Assembly: GCA_035574235.1 (NCBI GenBank) | Contig: DATLZA010000079.1 | Location: 1 to 53,230 of the forward strand | Length of the DNA: 53,230 bases | From: Planctomycetota bacterium | GTDB lineage: Bacteria; Planctomycetota; MHYJ01; JACPRB01 | Direction of reading: 5' to 3' | In this document: piece after piece, positions 50,535 through 53,230 of the stretch | How positions within the stretch are numbered: the stretch's first letter is position 1 | Layout of the letters: each line of letters starts with the position of its first letter | Program-made: the position numbers and the translations under genes | Notes under the pieces: generated by a model | What the model was told of the DNA's origin: nothing | The model's input: only the letters and a program-made list of their open reading frames with translations | Databases searched by the model: none

Positions 50535-51917
50535 ATGGGTAGAGGCATTCGGGCGGTCTTGCCCTTTCTTTTCGGCGGAATCCTGAACGCTGCGGCGGAC
50601 GAAGCTCCGCCGGCGCGAACTCATGCCTTCGCCCCTTCGGAGGAGGCGATCCTCAACCCCGAACGGGGCTTCTATTACTGGGTCGATCTTGTCCACGGCC
50701 GCGACTTTCGCTTCCTGCGGGCCAACGGGGACACCTTGGGATTCGCCTCGGTTTCCCTGGCGGCCTATCGGACCTCCCCCATCGATTCCGCCTTCCTGGC
50801 GAAGCTCTGGGCCGGATTCGACGCGGCTCGCGCCTCGGGAATCAAGGTCATCCTCCGGTTCAAATACAGCGAGCGGCCGGGGGATCCGGACGCGCCCAAG
50901 GAGTGGATCCTCCAGCACATCCGCCAGCTCGCTCCTCTCCTTCAGGCTCACTCCGACGTCATCGCCGTCCTCCAGGCGGGGTTCATCGGCGCGTGGGGAG
51001 AATGGCACAGTTCCAGTTACGGCCTCACCAATCCGGCCGACGAGAACGACATCCTGCGCGCGCTCCTGGCCGTCTTCCCGCGCGAGCGGGCCATCCAGGT
51101 CCGTAAACCCATTCACAAACAGCAGGCCCTGGGATTCGCGCCCCTCGATCCGGCGGAGGCTTTTTCCGGATCCGACCGCGCGCGCGTGGGCCACCACAAC
51201 GACGCCTTCCTCTCCAACGAAAACGACGGCGGGACCTATCCCACTCCCGCGGAGCCCCACAAGGAGTGGGTCGCCGCGGAGAGCCGTTTCGTCCCCGTGG
51301 GCGGAGAATGCAACCGCCTGAACGCCCCCCTGACCGACGGCCCTCACGCGGACGGACACATGACCCGCTTCCGCTTCTCCTTCCTGAGCCGCCAATACCA
51401 GCGCTCCGTCATCGAAACCTGGCAGCGCACCGGATGGCTGGAGGTCTTCCGGCGCAAACTCGGATACCGCATCCGGCTCCTGGAGGCCTCCTGGCCCGAC
51501 GCGGTCCGGCCCGGCGGCATCCTCGAGTTCTCCGCGCGCGTCCGCAACGACGGCTACGCTCCCCCCTTCAACCGCCGCCCTGTCTATCTGGTCCTGGCCG
51601 GCGACACGGCGTGGCACGCCTGCCGGCTATGGTGGGTGGATGTGCGCCATTGGGACGGCGGCGGACGCGAGGCGTTCTTCACGGCCCGCTTGCGCGTCCC
51701 CGCCGGCGTGCCGCCGGGCCGGTATCGCCTGAGCCTGTGGATGCCGGACGCCGCGCTCAGCCTCCAGTACCGTCCCGAGTACGCCCTCCGGCTGGCCAAC
51801 GCGGGCCTCTGGGACCCCGCCTCCGGATACAACGTCCTGACGCGGGACCTCCTCGTGGATCCCTCCGCTCCCGGGGGCGCCGATCCGGCCGCCGCGAGAT
51901 TCGCCGAAGCGCCGTGA
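50535..51917 (+). CDS. Secreted DUF4832/DUF4874 protein
   Basis: A 460-aa secreted protein with the layout of the DUF4874 and DUF4832 family: ILNPERGFYYWVDL, IKVILRFKYSERPGD, GFIGAWGEWHSSSYGLT and RAIQVRKPIHKQQAL form a TIM-barrel-like N-terminal domain resembling a glycoside hydrolase. DUF4832 then spans about residue 210 on (FLSNENDGGTYPTP, RFRFSFLSRQYQRSVIETW) and ends in a beta-sandwich (PGRYRLSLWMPDAALS). ATG 50535 is preceded by GGAAGGGA; an upstream in-frame ATG lies in the intergenic repeat region and is less likely. Substrate unknown. Confidence 0.8.
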   Translation: MGRGIRAVLPFLFGGILNAAADEAPPARTHAFAPSEEAILNPERGFYYWVDLVHGRDFRFLRANGDTLGFASVSLAAYRTSPIDSAFLAKLWAGFDAARASGIKVILRFKYSERPGDPDAPKEWILQHIRQLAPLLQAHSDVIAVLQAGFIGAWGEWHSSSYGLTNPADENDILRALLAVFPRERAIQVRKPIHKQQALGFAPLDPAEAFSGSDRARVGHHNDAFLSNENDGGTYPTPAEPHKEWVAAESRFVPVGGECNRLNAPLTDGPHADGHMTRFRFSFLSRQYQRSVIETWQRTGWLEVFRRKLGYRIRLLEASWPDAVRPGGILEFSARVRNDGYAPPFNRRPVYLVLAGDTAWHACRLWWVDVRHWDGGGREAFFTARLRVPAGVPPGRYRLSLWMPDAALSLQYRPEYALRLANAGLWDPASGYNVLTRDLLVDPSAPGGADPAAARFAEAP

Positions 51918-52001
51918 CGAAAATCGTGCCCTGAAACGTTCCCCGACCGTAGAGTAGGAGGACCGGAGCGGGACCGAACGATTCCGGAGAAGCCTCGATT
52001 C

Positions 52002-53230
52002 ATGCGCGCTCGGCGTTCCCCCCTTCTCCTCCTCGCGCTGGCCGGATCCGCCGCGGCGGTCCAGGACCTCTCGCCCGAGGAATCCGTCCGCCGCATGAGG
52101 GTTCCCGAAGGCTTCGAGGTCACCCTCACGGCGTCGGAACCCCAGATCCGCCAGCCGGTCACGATGAGCTTCGACGATCGCGGGCGAATCTGGGTCCTTC
52201 AGTACCTCCAGTACCCGACCCCCGCGGGGCTCAAACCCGTCCGGGTGGACGAGTATCTGCGCACCGTGTATGACCGCGTCCCCGAGCCGCCTCCCCGAGG
52301 CCCCCGCGGCGCCGACCGGATCACGATCCTTGAAGACCGCAACGGCGACGGCTTCTACGAAACGGCCAAGGATTTCGTCACGGGCCTCAACCTCGCCAGC
52401 GGCCTGTGCCTGGGACGCGGCGGCGTCTTCGTCGCCCAGCCGCCGTACCTTCTCTTCTACCCGGACCGCGACGGCGACGACGTGCCCGACGCCGATCCCG
52501 AGGTCCTCCTCGAAGGGTTCGGCATGGAGGACGCTCACGCCTTCGCCAACTCCCTGCAGTGGGGACCCGACGGATGGCTCTACGGCGCCCACGGCAGCAC
52601 CGTGACCGCCCGCATCCGCGGCATCGAGTTCCAGCAGGGCATCTGGCGCTACCACCCCGTCACGAAAGAGTTCGAGCTGTATGCCGAGGGCGGCGGGAAT
52701 ACCTGGGGACTGGACTTCGACCGGCACGGCCACGCCCTCGCGGGGACCAACTGGTCCTCTTTCGCCTGCCTCCATCAGGTCCAGGGCGGCTATTACATCA
52801 AAGGCTTCGCCAAGCACGGCCCGCTCCACAACCCCTATGCGTTCGGCTATTTCGACCACGTCCCCTATGCGGGCTTCAAAGGAGGCCACGTCACCTGCGG
52901 CGGCGTTCTCTACCTCGGAGGCGCCTTCCCGCCCGCTTTCCACGACACCTACATCGCCGCCAACCCCCTCTCCAACGCCGTCCACTGGCATCTCCTGGAA
53001 CGCAAAGGATCGAGCTTCACCGCCCGTCACGGCGGCGAGCTTCTCGTCAGCGACGACCCCTGGTTCCGCCCGATCGACTGCCTCGTGGGACCCGACGGCG
53101 CGCTCTATGTCGTGGACTGGTACGACGCGCGCCTCAACCACGTGGACCCCCGCGACACGTGGGACCGGCGCAACGGGCGCATCTACCGGGTCGCTCCCCG
53201 CGGCCTCCCGAAGCCGGCCCCGCCGCTTCA
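52002..53230 (+). CDS. PVC-type dehydrogenase beta-propeller (3'-truncated)
   Basis: The N-terminal 409 codons of a third PVC-type membrane-bound dehydrogenase; the stop lies beyond the window. Signal peptide MRARRSPLLLLALAGSAAA. Signatures: MRVPEGFEVTLTASEPQIRQPVTMSFDDRGRIWVLQY, ITILEDRNGDGFYETAKDF, FVAQPPYLLFYPDRDGDDVPDADP, and near the end IDCLVGPDGALYVVDWYDARLNH. It resembles the dehydrogenase at 26267-28609 more than the one at 36961-38982 (shared PPYLLF and DWYD motifs). Any C-terminal HEAT or cytochrome part is not visible. Confidence 0.87.
   Translation, partial: MRARRSPLLLLALAGSAAAVQDLSPEESVRRMRVPEGFEVTLTASEPQIRQPVTMSFDDRGRIWVLQYLQYPTPAGLKPVRVDEYLRTVYDRVPEPPPRGPRGADRITILEDRNGDGFYETAKDFVTGLNLASGLCLGRGGVFVAQPPYLLFYPDRDGDDVPDADPEVLLEGFGMEDAHAFANSLQWGPDGWLYGAHGSTVTARIRGIEFQQGIWRYHPVTKEFELYAEGGGNTWGLDFDRHGHALAGTNWSSFACLHQVQGGYYIKGFAKHGPLHNPYAFGYFDHVPYAGFKGGHVTCGGVLYLGGAFPPAFHDTYIAANPLSNAVHWHLLERKGSSFTARHGGELLVSDDPWFRPIDCLVGPDGALYVVDWYDARLNHVDPRDTWDRRNGRIYRVAPRGLPKPAPPL

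Noticed and set aside
1-53230. General reassignment of TGA to an amino acid
   Set aside because: TGA clearly ends many genes here, including the overlapping stop/start pairs of the nuo and hem operons. Only the two envelope genes need TGA read as an amino acid.
1-53230. tRNA, rRNA, CRISPR, insertion sequence or prophage features
   Set aside because: I found no T-loop-like GGTTCGA motif in intergenic DNA, no regular repeats, no transposase-like protein and no integrase. All gaps are under about 190 bp.

Overview
The window is a high-GC stretch from a Gram-negative bacterium, most likely an uncultured member of the Planctomycetota or a close PVC relative. The evidence is the dense set of secreted proteins typical of that group: three beta-propeller 'PVC-type' dehydrogenases, c-type cytochromes with CxxCH, DUF1080/PA14/concanavalin-like modules, three sulfatases, a DUF1570-like HExxH protein and a multidomain Ser/Thr kinase. 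It also has LPS-synthesis genes. I see no IS element, CRISPR array, rRNA or tRNA. No gap between genes exceeds about 190 bp. TGA is the usual stop codon.

Layout. (1) 1-8086, minus: an NADH:quinone oxidoreductase (complex I) operon, nuoA-B-C-D-EF-G-H-I-J-K. Most junctions overlap, nuoE and nuoF are one reading frame, and nuoG is short; the operon continues past the left edge. (2) 8197-9586: a divergent AmmeMemoRadiSam-type radical SAM gene and a small zinc-ribbon gene. (3) 9528-13949, minus: a late heme operon, phosphodiesterase-hemE-hemH-hemG, with overlapping stop/start codons. (4) 14062-15062, plus: a YHS lipoprotein and an SpoU-type RNA methyltransferase. (5) 15055-19420, minus: two glycosyltransferases (one fused to a WaaP-like kinase), then two genes that each contain one in-frame TGA at a redox cysteine position. 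(6) 19525-21493, plus: a Kdo hydroxylase-like gene and a family 9 heptosyltransferase. (7) 21483-23114, minus: an RMD1-like membrane protein and a LacI-HTH/PilZ regulator. (8) 23285-41052: several small operons for secreted polymer degradation and oxidation. (9) 41137-43910, minus: a Ser/Thr kinase and a PEP-hydrolase-like TIM barrel. (10) 44082-53230, plus: secreted proteins, ending in a truncated dehydrogenase.

The main discovery is region 5. A secreted thioredoxin-like protein reads U-P-P-C across TGA 16467-16469, where a CPPC motif is expected. The next gene reads Y-Y-V-C-U-N-S-C across TGA 15133-15135 in a C-terminal YHS/TRASH-like domain. Each TGA is followed by a hairpin with a GGC or GAG loop at +25 or +16, which fits a bacterial SECIS. 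Both frames stay open to a sensible C-terminus. I read this as a tandem selenoprotein pair encoding a cell-envelope redox or metal-handling module. Simple gene calling would break each gene at its TGA.

The rest is mostly ordinary metabolism: respiration, heme, outer-membrane LPS decoration (heptose, Kdo hydroxylation, sugar phosphorylation) and an arsenal for attacking sulfated polysaccharide. Functions come from motif recognition in the translated sequence; no database search was run.
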